Below are positions 19,746 through 27,279 of a stretch of 64,000 bases of DNA, in pieces (position 1 is the stretch's first letter; each line of letters opens with the position of its first letter). Both the position numbers and the translations under genes were made by a program. The stretch comes from CAIWHR01 sp963726765. GTDB taxonomy: Bacteria; Pseudomonadota; Gammaproteobacteria; Burkholderiales; Casimicrobiaceae. The notes beneath the pieces are model-generated. The model saw nothing but the letters and a program-made list of their open reading frames with translations. It was not told where the DNA came from and did no database searches. The DNA lies in NCBI GenBank assembly GCA_963726765.1, contig CAVSDH010000011.1, positions 372,001 to 436,000 on the forward strand. The letters run 5' to 3'.

Positions 19746-20534
19746 ATGGGCTTTCTCGCCGACAAGAAGATTCTGATCACGGGCGTGCTTTCGACGCGCT
19801 CGATCGCCTACGGCGTTGCCCGCGCGTGCAGGCGCGAAGGTGCGCAGCTCGCGTTCACCTACGTCAACGACGACCTCAGGGACCGCGTGGTCAAGGTCGC
19901 CGCCGAATTCGGAACCGTGCCGGTCCTCAAGTGCGATGTCGCGAAGGACGACGACATCGCGGCGATGTTCGACGCGCTCGCGTCGGAGTGGGGCGACCTC
20001 GACGGACTGCTGCATTCGATCGCCTTCGCGCCGCGCGAGGCGCTCGCCGGCGACTTTCTCGAAAGCCTGTCGCGTTCGGCGTTCGCGATCGCACAGGACA
20101 TTTCGAGCTACAGCCTGGCGGCGCTCGCGAAGGGAGCGCGGCCCCTGATGCAGGGACGCGCCGGTTCGCTGCTGACGCTGACCTATCTAGGTGCGGTGCG
20201 CTCGGTGCCGAGTTACAACGTGATGGGCCTCGCGAAGGCGAGCCTGGAGGCGAATGTCCGCTACCTCGCCGCCTGCCTCGGCCCCGAAGGCATCCGAGTG
20301 AACGGGTTGTCGGCGGGTCCGATCAAGACGCTGGCGGCCGCGGGGATCGGCGGTTTCTCGAAGCTGATGACCCACTTCGAGCGCGCGGCGCCGCTGAAGC
20401 GCAACGTCACGATCGACGAGGTCGGCAACGTCGCCGCGTTCTATTTTTCGGAGCTCTCGAGCGCGATCACCGGCGAAATCACCTACGTCGATTGCGGCTA
20501 CAACACGGTTGCGATCACGGTGGACGAGGAATAG
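19746..20534 (+). CDS. fabI: Enoyl-[acyl-carrier-protein] reductase (NADH)
   Basis: A 262-residue FabI, the last reductive step of type II fatty-acid elongation. The nucleotide motif is ITGVLSTRSIAYGVA, and IAFAPREALAGDF follows. The catalytic Tyr-Lys pair is seen in SVPSYNVMGLAKASLE, with the first Tyr in LTYLGAVRS. The substrate-loop region AGPIKTLAAAGIGGF is intact, and the tail ends GYNTVAITVDEE. The ATG at 19746 matches the family start (MGFLADKKILITG). Length equals E. coli FabI (262). Confidence 0.96.
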   Translation: MGFLADKKILITGVLSTRSIAYGVARACRREGAQLAFTYVNDDLRDRVVKVAAEFGTVPVLKCDVAKDDDIAAMFDALASEWGDLDGLLHSIAFAPREALAGDFLESLSRSAFAIAQDISSYSLAALAKGARPLMQGRAGSLLTLTYLGAVRSVPSYNVMGLAKASLEANVRYLAACLGPEGIRVNGLSAGPIKTLAAAGIGGFSKLMTHFERAAPLKRNVTIDEVGNVAAFYFSELSSAITGEITYVDCGYNTVAITVDEE

Positions 20535-20581
20535 CGCCGTGACCCGCGCATCTACCGACGTCGCCTGCTGACGCGCGCGGC

Positions 20582-22204
20582 ATGACGGCCGGCACCCGGC
20601 GTTTCGACGCCGTCGTCATCGGCGGCGGGCACAACGGCCTCGTGTGCGCCGCGTATCTCGCGCGATCCGGACTGTCGGTCTGCGTGCTCGAGCGGCGCGA
20701 CGTCGTCGGCGGCGCCGCGGTGACGGAGGAGTTTCACCCGGGTTTCCGCAACTCGACCGCGAGCTACACGGTCAGCCTGCTCAATCCGACGGTGATCCGC
20801 GATCTCGGGCTCGTGCGGCATGGCCTGCGGATCGTCGAGCGCACGGTGTCGAACTTCCTGCCGCTCCCCGACGGACGTCACCTTCAGGTCGGGGGCGGCC
20901 TCGCCGCGACGCAGGCCGAGGTCGCCAAGTTCTCGCGCCGCGATGCCGACGCGCTTCCCGCGTATTACGCGATGCTCGATCGCGTGGCGGACGTGCTCCG
21001 TGACCTGCTGCTCGCCACCCCGCCCAACGTCGGCGGCGGCGTTCACGCGCTGCTCGATGCGTGGAAGGTCGCGCGACGATTCCGCGCGCTCGACCTCGCC
21101 GGGCGCCGCGACGTGCTCGACCTGTTCACCAAGAGCGCGGGTGACGTGCTCGACGGCTGGTTCGAGTCGGACCCGATCAAGGCGGCTTTCGGCTTCGACG
21201 CGGTCGTCGGCAATTTTGCGAGTCCGTGGACGCCGGGCTCGGCCTACGTCCTCCTCCACCACGTCTTCGGCGAGGTCAACGGCAAACGGGGAACGTGGGG
21301 CCACGCGATCGGCGGCATGGGCGCGATCACGCAGGCGATGGCGAAGGAATGCGCGGCGCACAATGTCGTGCTGCGCACACGGGCGCCCGTGGCGCGCGTG
21401 ATCGTCAAGGCCGGTCGGGCCGCAGGCGTCGAACTCGAAAGCGGCGAGATCGTCGAAGCGAAGCGCGTCGTGGCCAATGTGACGCCGAACGTGCTGTTCG
21501 ATCGACTGCTCGCCCCCGAGCACCTGCCGGAGGACTTTCGTGCGCGGATCAGGGGCTACCGCAGCGGGTCCGGCACGTTGCGGATGAACGTCGCCCTCTC
21601 CGATCTGCCCGATTTCACCGTGCTTCCGGGCACGGACGTCAAGCCGCATCACGGCAGCGGCATCATCATCGCGCCCTCGCTCGCCTACATGGAGCGCGCC
21701 TATTTCGATGCGAAGACGCACGGTTGGTCCGCCGCACCGATCGTCGAAGTCCTGATTCCGTCGGTGGTCGACGATTCACTTGCTCCACCGGGCCTGCATG
21801 TCGCGAGCCTCTTCTGCCAGCATGTCCACCCGGACCTGCCGCAGGTCGCGGCAGGTCGCACCTGGGACGACGCGCGCGAAGAAGTGGCCGACCTGATGAT
21901 CGACACGGTGAACCGGCACGCACCGAACTTCCGCGCAAGCGTGCTCGGCCGTCGCGTGCTGACCCCGCTCGACCTCGAGCGCGAGTTCGGGCTCACCGGC
22001 GGCGACATCTTCCACGGGCGATTGACGCTCGACCAGCTCTTCGCGGCGCGGCCGGTTCTGGGCAACGCGGATTACCGGATGCCGGTGCGCGGGCTCTACC
22101 TTTGCGGTTCGGGTGCGCACCCCGGGGGCGGTGTCACGGGCATACCGGGGCACAACGCGGCGCGCGAGATCCTGCGCGATGCGCGCCTCCGTCGTGGACG
22201 CTGA
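20582..22204 (+). CDS. Phytoene desaturase-like FAD-dependent oxidoreductase (PYROXD2-like)
   Basis: A 540-residue flavin amine-oxidase-type protein with the dinucleotide fold motif VVIGGGHNGLVCAAYLARSG near residue 12. The family pattern VGGAAVTEEFHPGFRNS follows, and the C-terminal FAD motif is GLYLCGSGAHPGGGVTGIPG. The full GHN...NG pattern and HPGGGV tail fit the broad CrtI-related group called phytoene dehydrogenase-like or PYROXD2, rather than a true carotenoid desaturase. No crt genes are nearby, so a carotenoid role is not supported. The start at 20582 puts the Rossmann motif at the usual position. The next gene (MFS) begins 26 bases before this one ends. Confidence 0.8.
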   Translation: MTAGTRRFDAVVIGGGHNGLVCAAYLARSGLSVCVLERRDVVGGAAVTEEFHPGFRNSTASYTVSLLNPTVIRDLGLVRHGLRIVERTVSNFLPLPDGRHLQVGGGLAATQAEVAKFSRRDADALPAYYAMLDRVADVLRDLLLATPPNVGGGVHALLDAWKVARRFRALDLAGRRDVLDLFTKSAGDVLDGWFESDPIKAAFGFDAVVGNFASPWTPGSAYVLLHHVFGEVNGKRGTWGHAIGGMGAITQAMAKECAAHNVVLRTRAPVARVIVKAGRAAGVELESGEIVEAKRVVANVTPNVLFDRLLAPEHLPEDFRARIRGYRSGSGTLRMNVALSDLPDFTVLPGTDVKPHHGSGIIIAPSLAYMERAYFDAKTHGWSAAPIVEVLIPSVVDDSLAPPGLHVASLFCQHVHPDLPQVAAGRTWDDAREEVADLMIDTVNRHAPNFRASVLGRRVLTPLDLEREFGLTGGDIFHGRLTLDQLFAARPVLGNADYRMPVRGLYLCGSGAHPGGGVTGIPGHNAAREILRDARLRRGR

Positions 22205-23405
22205 CGCGTTTCCCGCAGCGGCGCAGCGCCTTCGTGCGCGGGTCGCGGCGCTGGGCGTCGCGCAGATCGTCTCCTGGGGCACGCTCTTCTACACGATTGC
22301 GGTGCTGGGCGCCGCCATGCGCGCCGAACTCGACGTGAGCGACACACTGCTCTTCGGGGCGTTCTCGGCCGGACTTTTCGTATCGGGCGCCGCCTCTCCC
22401 GCCGTCGGGCGCTGGATCGACGCCGGGCACGCGCGGGCTGCGCTCGCCGGCGGATCGTGCGTCGGCGCGCTTGCACTCGCGATGCTCGCCTTCGCGCAGG
22501 GTCCCGTGACGCTCGTCGCCGGTTGGATCGTCGCGGGCGCCGCGATGGCGCTCACTCTCTACGACCCGGCCTTCGCGGTGCTGCACACGATCAGCGGCAC
22601 GAGCTACCGACGCGCGGTGACGGCGCTCACGCTTTTCGGCGGGTTCGCGAGCACGGTGTTCTGGCCGGTGTCGCTGTGGCTGCAGGAAGGCTTCGGGTGG
22701 CGAGCGACGCTCGCCGCGTATGCCGCGATGCACATTGTCGTCTGCCTGCCGCTGCACGTAGCGGCGATTCCGCGGGGCACGCGTTCCGTGCCGACATCGT
22801 CGGCGCGACCGAAGACGCCGTCACAAGCCCCTGTCAATGACCGCGGAGGCACGTTGTTCGCGTGGCTCGCGCTAGCCCTGTCGGGCGCCTCGTTCATCGC
22901 CTCCGCCCTTTCGGCGCATGCGATCGGACTTCTCGCCGCGTCCGGACTGACGGTGGCCGACGCGGTGCTGGTCGGCGCGCTGTTCGGTCCGATGCAGGTC
23001 GCGGGTCGTGTCGTCGAATTCACGGTCGGCAGGAATCTGCGCGCCCAGACGGTCGGCACGGTGGCGTTTGCAATGCTCGCGGCGGCACTGATGCTGCTTT
23101 CACAGGTGCGCGGATACATGCCCACGGCGCTCGCCTTCGCCCTGCTCTACGGCTTCAGCAACGGGGTGATGACGATCGTCCGCGGCACGGTGCCGGCGGA
23201 GCTCTTCGGTCGTCGCGAATTCGGCACGCTGCTCGGGCGCCTCGCGCGGCCGCAGCTGATCGCCCGTGCCGTTGCGCCCGTTGCGCTGGCGGCTTGCTTT
23301 CCGTTCGATCCGGCGCGCGTCCTTACGCCCTACGTGCTCGTCGCGCTCGGTCTGGCCGCCCTCGCCGCGTACTGGAGGGCGCTGCGGCAGAATCGGACGA
23401 GCTGA
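22179..23405 (+). CDS. Major facilitator superfamily transporter
   Basis: A 408-residue membrane carrier with about 12 helices by eye. A central cytoplasmic loop near residues 190-225 (Ser/Thr/Pro/Arg-rich) separates two six-helix halves. The first-half motif region SPAVGRWIDAGHARAALAGG resembles the MFS loop 2-3 signature (GxxxDRxGRR type, degenerate). The ATG at 22179 overlaps the upstream oxidoreductase by 26 bases, so translation is probably coupled. The substrate is unknown. The partnership with the oxidoreductase is positional inference. Confidence 0.78.
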   Translation: MRASVVDADAFPAAAQRLRARVAALGVAQIVSWGTLFYTIAVLGAAMRAELDVSDTLLFGAFSAGLFVSGAASPAVGRWIDAGHARAALAGGSCVGALALAMLAFAQGPVTLVAGWIVAGAAMALTLYDPAFAVLHTISGTSYRRAVTALTLFGGFASTVFWPVSLWLQEGFGWRATLAAYAAMHIVVCLPLHVAAIPRGTRSVPTSSARPKTPSQAPVNDRGGTLFAWLALALSGASFIASALSAHAIGLLAASGLTVADAVLVGALFGPMQVAGRVVEFTVGRNLRAQTVGTVAFAMLAAALMLLSQVRGYMPTALAFALLYGFSNGVMTIVRGTVPAELFGRREFGTLLGRLARPQLIARAVAPVALAACFPFDPARVLTPYVLVALGLAALAAYWRALRQNRTS

Positions 23406-23419
23406 CCCCGGGAAAGGGC

Positions 23420-23446
23420 GACGCCCCGCGGGGACCGCGGGGCGTC
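23420..23446. terminator. Strong 12-bp hairpin between the MFS gene and rnpB
   Basis: A perfect inverted repeat with 12-bp arms (gacgccccgcgg and its complement) around a 3-base loop. It sits between the MFS stop (23405) and the 3' end of rnpB (23462), so it could terminate transcription from both sides. There is no clear T-run on either strand, so the assignment rests on position and stem strength. Confidence 0.5.
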
Positions 23447-23461
23447 ATTGGGGAATAAAGC

Positions 23462-23824
23462 GAAGTCAGCCGATAAGCCGGGTTCTGTTACGGCGCGCTT
23501 GCGCGCGCTATGGCCGTCATTCCTCTAGGCCCGTCGTTGCCTCCGGGCTCAAGCCACCTACCCGCGGACTAGACGAGCAGCCTGAGTTGCCAAATGCGCG
23601 TCCGCCTACTTGGTGTTGCTCCGGATGGAGGTTGCCGCGTTTCACCCGCCGGCGTTTGACCGTCGGCGACTCGTCTCTGTGGCCCTGTTCCTCGCCTTCG
23701 TCAACCGCGCGAGCGGCGACTTGCTGCGGCCGGGCGTTACCCGGCATCCTGCTCTGCGGAGCCCGGACTTTCCTCTCCCTTGTTTCGTTGCCGAAGACAA
23801 GGCAGCGACGGTCTGGCTGGCTTC
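23462..23824 (-). ncRNA. rnpB: RNase P RNA, bacterial class A
   Basis: The catalytic RNA that removes 5' leaders from tRNA precursors. On the minus strand the 5' part reads gaagccagccagaccgtcgc. The universally conserved gaggaaagtccgggctcc follows about 50 bases in, then gggtaacgcccgg. The 3' part contains cagaacccggcttatcggct. The 5' gaagccagcc and the 3' ggctgacttc pair to form helix P1, which sets both ends and gives about 363 nt, a normal class A length. Open frames across this region are coincidental. It lies 34 bases downstream of pyrC on the same strand but has its own -10 box. Confidence 0.97.
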
Positions 23825-23831
23825 GCTGCAT

Positions 23832-23837
23832 AGGATA
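23832..23837 (-). promoter_or_regulatory. Candidate -10 box for rnpB
   Basis: TATCCT on the minus strand ends exactly 7 bases before the predicted rnpB 5' end (23824), the expected spacing for a transcription start. No clear -35 hexamer is seen 17 bases upstream. Confidence 0.45.
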
Positions 23838-23858
23838 GCACCGCGGCAGCGAGGTTCC

Positions 23859-24917
23859 CTACGACCGGACTCGCCAGCGCAGCGTCCTTCCGGCGCACAG
23901 CGGCACCAGCGCAGAGTCGCCGAACGCAAATTCGGCGGGCACGGTCCAGGGCTCGCGCACGAGGGTGACCGTTTCGGCGTTGTGCGGCAGCCGGTAGAAA
24001 TCGGCGCCGAAATGGCTTGCGAATCCCTCGAGCCGGTCGAGTGCGCCGGCGTCCTCGAAGAATTCCGCATAGAGCGCGAGCGCGTGCGGCGCCGAGTAGC
24101 AGCCGGCGCCGCAGCAGGCGCTTTCCTTCACGTCGCGCGCGTGCGGCGCCGAATCGGTGCCGAGAAAGAATTTGGGGCTGCCCGACGTCGCGGCCCGCAC
24201 GAGCGCCTCACGATGTACCTCGCGTTTCAGGACGGGCAGGCAATAGAGGTGCGGGCGCAGGCCGCCGGCGAAGAGCGCGTTCCGCGAAAAGAGAAGATGC
24301 TGCGGCGTGAGGGTCGCCGCGACGTTCGCCGGCGCCGCGGCGACGAAGTCCGCGGCCTCGCGCGTCGTCACGTGCTCCAGCACGATCCTGAGCGCGGGGA
24401 ACTCGCGCACGATGCGCGCAAGGTGCCGTTCGACGAACACCCGCTCACGGTCGAACACGTCGACCTCCGGATCGGTGACCTCGCCGTGCAGCGACAGCAC
24501 GAGCCCCTGCTCCTGCATCGCCGCGAAGGCGGGATAGGCGCGCTCGACGGCGGTGACGCCGGCATCGGAGTGGGTGGTCGCACCGGCCGGATAGTATTTC
24601 GCCGCGAGCACGAATCCGGATCCCTTCGCCCGGGCAATCTCGGCGGCGCTCGTGTTGTCCGTCAGGTAGAGCGTGAGGAGCGGCCGGAACCGGGTGCCGG
24701 GCGGCAGCGCGTCCAGAATGCGGTCGCGGTAGGCGAGCGCCATCGCCGTTGTCGTGACCGGCGGACGCAGGTTGGGCATGACGATTGCTCGCCCGAAGTC
24801 ACGCGCCGTAGCGCCGGCCACGGCCGACATCACGGCGCCGTCCCGCAGGTGGACATGCCAGTCGTCCGGACGTGTGATCTCGAGTGTCGGCGGCGTGGAG
24901 GCGGTGGGAGCGGTCAT
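23859..24917 (-). CDS. pyrC: Dihydroorotase, PyrC type
   Basis: A 352-residue zinc amidohydrolase of de novo pyrimidine synthesis, cyclising carbamoyl-aspartate to dihydroorotate. The metal motif is DDWHVHLRDG near residue 18. The carboxylated Lys is in LAAKYYPAGATTHSDAG, further His ligands are in LSLHGEVTD and LEHVTTREA, and the catalytic Asp is in FFLGTDSAPHA. The length matches E. coli PyrC (348), which sets the ATG at 24917. An AAGG lies about 9 bases upstream of the start, inside a small potential hairpin (gagc...gctc). A TATAAT box lies 22 bases upstream of the start codon. Confidence 0.95.
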   Translation of the reverse strand: MTAPTASTPPTLEITRPDDWHVHLRDGAVMSAVAGATARDFGRAIVMPNLRPPVTTTAMALAYRDRILDALPPGTRFRPLLTLYLTDNTSAAEIARAKGSGFVLAAKYYPAGATTHSDAGVTAVERAYPAFAAMQEQGLVLSLHGEVTDPEVDVFDRERVFVERHLARIVREFPALRIVLEHVTTREAADFVAAAPANVAATLTPQHLLFSRNALFAGGLRPHLYCLPVLKREVHREALVRAATSGSPKFFLGTDSAPHARDVKESACCGAGCYSAPHALALYAEFFEDAGALDRLEGFASHFGADFYRLPHNAETVTLVREPWTVPAEFAFGDSALVPLCAGRTLRWRVRS

Positions 24918-24939
24918 GAAAGAGCCTTGTTTTTGCTCG

Positions 24940-24945
24940 ATTATA
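24940..24945 (-). promoter_or_regulatory. Candidate -10 box for pyrC
   Basis: A perfect TATAAT on the minus strand lies 22 bases upstream of the pyrC ATG, implying a very short leader of about 15 bases. No convincing -35 hexamer was found. Confidence 0.4.
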
Positions 24946-25019
24946 CGGCGCACAGCGGTTGCCGCGTTGGCAGCCGCGCGATGCGGAGACGTAGGTGGTG
25001 GAAGGTGACGCAGCCGGGA

Positions 25020-25025
25020 TATAAT
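25020..25025 (+). promoter_or_regulatory. Candidate -10 box for dksA
   Basis: TATAAT on the plus strand, about 98 bases before the chosen dksA ATG. The -35 region is poor. The predicted leader contains a 6-bp GC hairpin at 25040-25056 (ggggcc/ggcccc around ctgaa). Confidence 0.4.
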
Positions 25026-25123
25026 TGCCGATTTATTGCGGGGCCCTGAAGGCCCCCGCCGACGGGCCGATCCCAGGCGAATTCGGGATGGGTCCGACAA
25101 TGCATACCGAGGTCGAGGTCAGG

Positions 25124-25567
25124 ATGGCAGCGAAGCAAGCAACGGCGGTACGGAAACCCAAGGTCCTCACCGAGGAGGATCTTCTGAAAGCGCCGGAAAA
25201 GGATTACATGAACGAGTCGCAGCTCGCGTTCTTCAGGCAGCGGCTCACGGAGTTGCGCGACCAGCTCCTGCAGAACGCCGACGATACGGGCGAGCATCTG
25301 CGCGAAAACGAGATCACGACGGACCCGTCGGACCGCGCGACGCTCGAGGAAGAGTACACGCTTGAACTCCGGACTCGCGACCGTGAGCGCAAGCTCCTGA
25401 AGAAGGTGGAGAAGTCGATCAAGCTGATCGACGACGGCAGCTATGGCTATTGCGAGGAGACGGGCGAGCCCATCGGCATTCCCCGGCTGCTCGCTCGCCC
25501 CACCGCAACATTGTCGCTCGAGGCGCAGGAGCGCCGCGAGCGCGTGCAGAAGCTCTACGGCGATTGA
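25124..25567 (+). CDS. dksA: RNA polymerase-binding transcription factor DksA
   Basis: A 147-residue DksA, which binds the RNA polymerase secondary channel and works with ppGpp. The coiled coil runs from about residue 30 to 110, with the acidic tip region TDPSDRATLEEE. The C-terminal finger reads YGYCEETGEPIGI and then ARPTATLSLEAQERRE. Only one of the four zinc Cys is kept, a pattern I recall as normal in beta- and alphaproteobacterial DksA. The ATG at 25124 gives MAAKQATAVRKPKVLTEEDLL; in-frame starts at 25088 and 25100 are possible but less family-like. Confidence 0.92.
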   Translation: MAAKQATAVRKPKVLTEEDLLKAPEKDYMNESQLAFFRQRLTELRDQLLQNADDTGEHLRENEITTDPSDRATLEEEYTLELRTRDRERKLLKKVEKSIKLIDDGSYGYCEETGEPIGIPRLLARPTATLSLEAQERRERVQKLYGD

Positions 25568-25638
25568 CCGGCAGCAGGGTCGGCGCCGACCCGTCTGACC
25601 GCACCGCTCCGGGCGCCGGCAGCCAACAGGAGTCGAGG

Positions 25639-26055
25639 ATGCAGCGCAGATCGTTGTTGACGGGCCTGGTCCCGTTCGTCGCGGTTGTCGTCACCGGGTG
25701 TGCCGACATGGCGCCCAAGCCATCGAAGTACGTATTCTTCGTCGAGCCGCCGGATGGCGCGACGGTGACGAGCCCGGTCAAGGTCAAGTTCGGCGTGGTC
25801 GGCATGGACCTCAAGCCCGCCGGCGACGAAGCGCCGAATTCCGGCCATCATCACCTGCTCGTGAACCTTGACGCGATGCCCGCCGGCGCGACCGTGCCGT
25901 TCGATGCAACGCACGTCCACTTTGGCAAGGCGCAGACCGAAGCCGAAATCAAGCTGTCCCCGGGCACTTATAAGCTCACCATGCAATTCGCGGACAAGGA
26001 CCACAATTCCTATGGCCCGCCGATGTCCAAGTCCATCACCGTCATCGTCCAGTAG
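25639..26055 (+). CDS. DUF4399 lipoprotein
   Basis: A 138-residue exported protein with a lipobox (VVTGC at residues about 16-20) and a single beta-sandwich domain of the DUF4399 family. The family feature is the His-rich NSGHHHLLVNLD, together with VFFVEPPDGATVTSPVKVKF (split: VFFVEPPDGA and TVTSPVKVKF), THVHFGKAQTE and a closing HNSYGPPMSK strand. The clustered His residues suggest metal or haem binding, but the function is not known. An SD-like cgagg precedes the ATG. It is followed 18 bases later by a cytochrome c gene on the same strand, so the two are probably cotranscribed. Confidence 0.8.
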   Translation: MQRRSLLTGLVPFVAVVVTGCADMAPKPSKYVFFVEPPDGATVTSPVKVKFGVVGMDLKPAGDEAPNSGHHHLLVNLDAMPAGATVPFDATHVHFGKAQTEAEIKLSPGTYKLTMQFADKDHNSYGPPMSKSITVIVQ

Positions 26056-26073
26056 GATTCAGGCAAGCGGCAG

Positions 26074-26406
26074 ATGGGTGGCGTCGTGCTCGTGCTGGTC
26101 GCGATAGCGTTAGCCGCGACCTCGCCCGGTGCGCATGCGCAGGCGATCAGCGCGAAAGCCGCCGACCAGCTGATGGACACGTACTACTGCTCCGGTTGCC
26201 ACGACCTCGACAGGAAGGTCGTCGGACCGGCGTTTCGCGACGTGGCGAAAAAATATGCCGGCGACGCCAATGCGCCGGCAACGCTTGCCCTCAGAGTTCG
26301 CCGGGGCGGACAGGGGGTCTGGGGCATCGTGCCGATGCCCGCCAACGAAGAAATCCCCGAACCCGATCTCGCCGCGCTGATCAGCTGGATTCTGGCGCTC
26401 AAGTAG
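26074..26406 (+). CDS. Small periplasmic class I cytochrome c
   Basis: A 110-residue protein with a signal peptide (cleavage near AHAQ, residue 23) and one haem site YYCSGCHDLD. The axial Met is probably that of IVPMPANEEI. The usual helix regions DRKVVGPAFRDVAKKY and LAALISWILALK flank the haem. Size and motif order fit the cytochrome c551/c552 group of electron carriers. It lies directly after a DUF4399 lipoprotein and converges on a PuuD-like membrane gene. Full-length PuuD proteins carry a cytochrome c domain at their C-terminus, so the two may act together. Confidence 0.88.
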   Translation: MGGVVLVLVAIALAATSPGAHAQAISAKAADQLMDTYYCSGCHDLDRKVVGPAFRDVAKKYAGDANAPATLALRVRRGGQGVWGIVPMPANEEIPEPDLAALISWILALK

Positions 26407-26410
26407 CGCC

Positions 26411-26654
26411 GCGAGCCGGGGAGCAGGGGCCCCGCGCGCGGATAGCGCACGGGGATGCGACCGGGGCGAGTCGGCGCAGGAGGCCGACGACTCGGGCGCG
26501 GCATGACGGTACTCGATGCGGAGGCCGAGACGCGCGAGCCGGGAGGCGCGAGGGGCACCCGCGCGCGGATAGCGCACGGGGATGCGACCGGGGCGAGTCG
26601 GCGCAGGAGGCCGACGACTCGGGCGCGGCATGAACGGTACCGATGCGGAGGCCG
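26411..26654. repeat. Tandem direct duplication, 127-bp period, two copies
   Basis: Copies at 26431-26527 and 26558-26654 are 97 bases each and offset by 127. The first 76 bases are identical (starting cccgcgcgcggatagcgc), and the rest differ by one insertion and one deletion. A shorter match (gcgagccggg) extends the unit upstream to 26411. Each copy can fold a bulged hairpin using cgagtcggc and gccgacgactcg. It fills the space between two convergent genes and codes for nothing recognisable. Confidence 0.9.
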
Positions 26655-26657
26655 CGG

Positions 26658-26678
26658 GCCGGGGCGCTCGGCCCCGGC
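26658..26678. terminator. 8-bp GC hairpin between convergent genes
   Basis: Perfect arms gccggggc and gccccggc around gctcg, abutting the stop codon of the minus-strand PuuD-like gene (26678-26680). It is well placed to terminate both converging transcripts, but no T-run follows on either strand. Confidence 0.45.
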
Positions 26679-27169
26679 TAGATACCGAACAGAGCCCTGT
26701 GCGACCAGCCGCCCGCCATGAAGAACAACATCGGAATCGACAACATTGTATTGGTCCGCGAGGCGAGGAACGCCACGCGACGCGCCCGATTCTTCTCGTC
26801 GTCGGTCGCGGGTTTCATGCCGAGAATCTTCTGCTGATTGGGCCAGATCACGCCCCAGACGTTGAGCAGCATGATCGTGCCGAGCCACGCGCCGACGCCG
26901 ATGCCGGCCATCCCCCTCGACAGCGTGAATGCGGGAACGAACTGACTGCCGAGAAGCGCTGCGCCCGCGAGCCACGTCACGACGGCTGCCCAGCGGAAGT
27001 AGAAAAGCGCGCGCGGCGCTACGTGCTTCGTGATTCCGGCCGCGGTGCCGTCCGCGGCGGCGGCCTTCATTGCCGCAACCTGCACGAAATTGAAATAGTA
27101 GAGGAGGCCGATCCACATGATGCCGGCCATGAAGTGGACCCAACGGGCAATCGCCGGAAGAAGTTCCAT
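26678..27169 (-). CDS. PuuD-like (urate oxidase N-terminal family) membrane protein
   Basis: A 163-residue protein of four or five helices. RWVHFMAGIMWIGLLYYFNF near the N-terminus and GAWLGTIMLLNVWGVIWPNQ (ending in WPNQ) match the membrane domain of PuuD-type urate hydroxylases. True PuuD is longer and ends in a cytochrome c domain. Here that domain is absent and a separate cytochrome c gene faces it across the intergenic repeat. Conserved His residues in helices could bind haem. Urate oxidation is not supported without other purine genes nearby; call it PuuD-like. A 31-aa membrane peptide is encoded just upstream. A strong GGAGG site precedes the ATG. Confidence 0.72.
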   Translation of the reverse strand: MELLPAIARWVHFMAGIMWIGLLYYFNFVQVAAMKAAAADGTAAGITKHVAPRALFYFRWAAVVTWLAGAALLGSQFVPAFTLSRGMAGIGVGAWLGTIMLLNVWGVIWPNQQKILGMKPATDDEKNRARRVAFLASRTNTMLSIPMLFFMAGGWSHRALFGI

Positions 27170-27183
27170 GTCGGTCTCCTCCG

Positions 27184-27279
27184 TTACGCCAGCAGGGTTC
27201 GGACGGCGTAAAACAGGATTGCCGTCAGGACGATGCCGGAAATGACGGTGCCCCAGAGCGAGTCGAGCGGATTTTTCAT
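27184..27279 (-). CDS. 31-residue single-span membrane peptide
   Basis: A short reading frame beginning MKNPLDSLWGTV and ending YAVRTLLA, with one hydrophobic helix (about residues 10-30). An aggag Shine-Dalgarno sits 7 bases before the ATG. The stop lies 14 bases before the PuuD-like ATG, so the two look like a bicistronic unit. The architecture is like the small accessory subunits of membrane oxidases (CydX, CcoQ type), but I do not recognise a family. Real translation is inferred from the ribosome site, hydrophobicity and position. Confidence 0.6.
   Translation of the reverse strand: MKNPLDSLWGTVISGIVLTAILFYAVRTLLA

Noticed and set aside
23520..23831. Open reading frames over the rnpB region
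   Set aside because: The region matches class A RNase P RNA with P1 pairing and conserved core, so the frames are incidental.
26455..26721. Small proteins encoded by the tandem repeat
   Set aside because: The frames are Arg/Gly-rich, their translations repeat in step with the DNA duplication, and no ribosome site precedes them.
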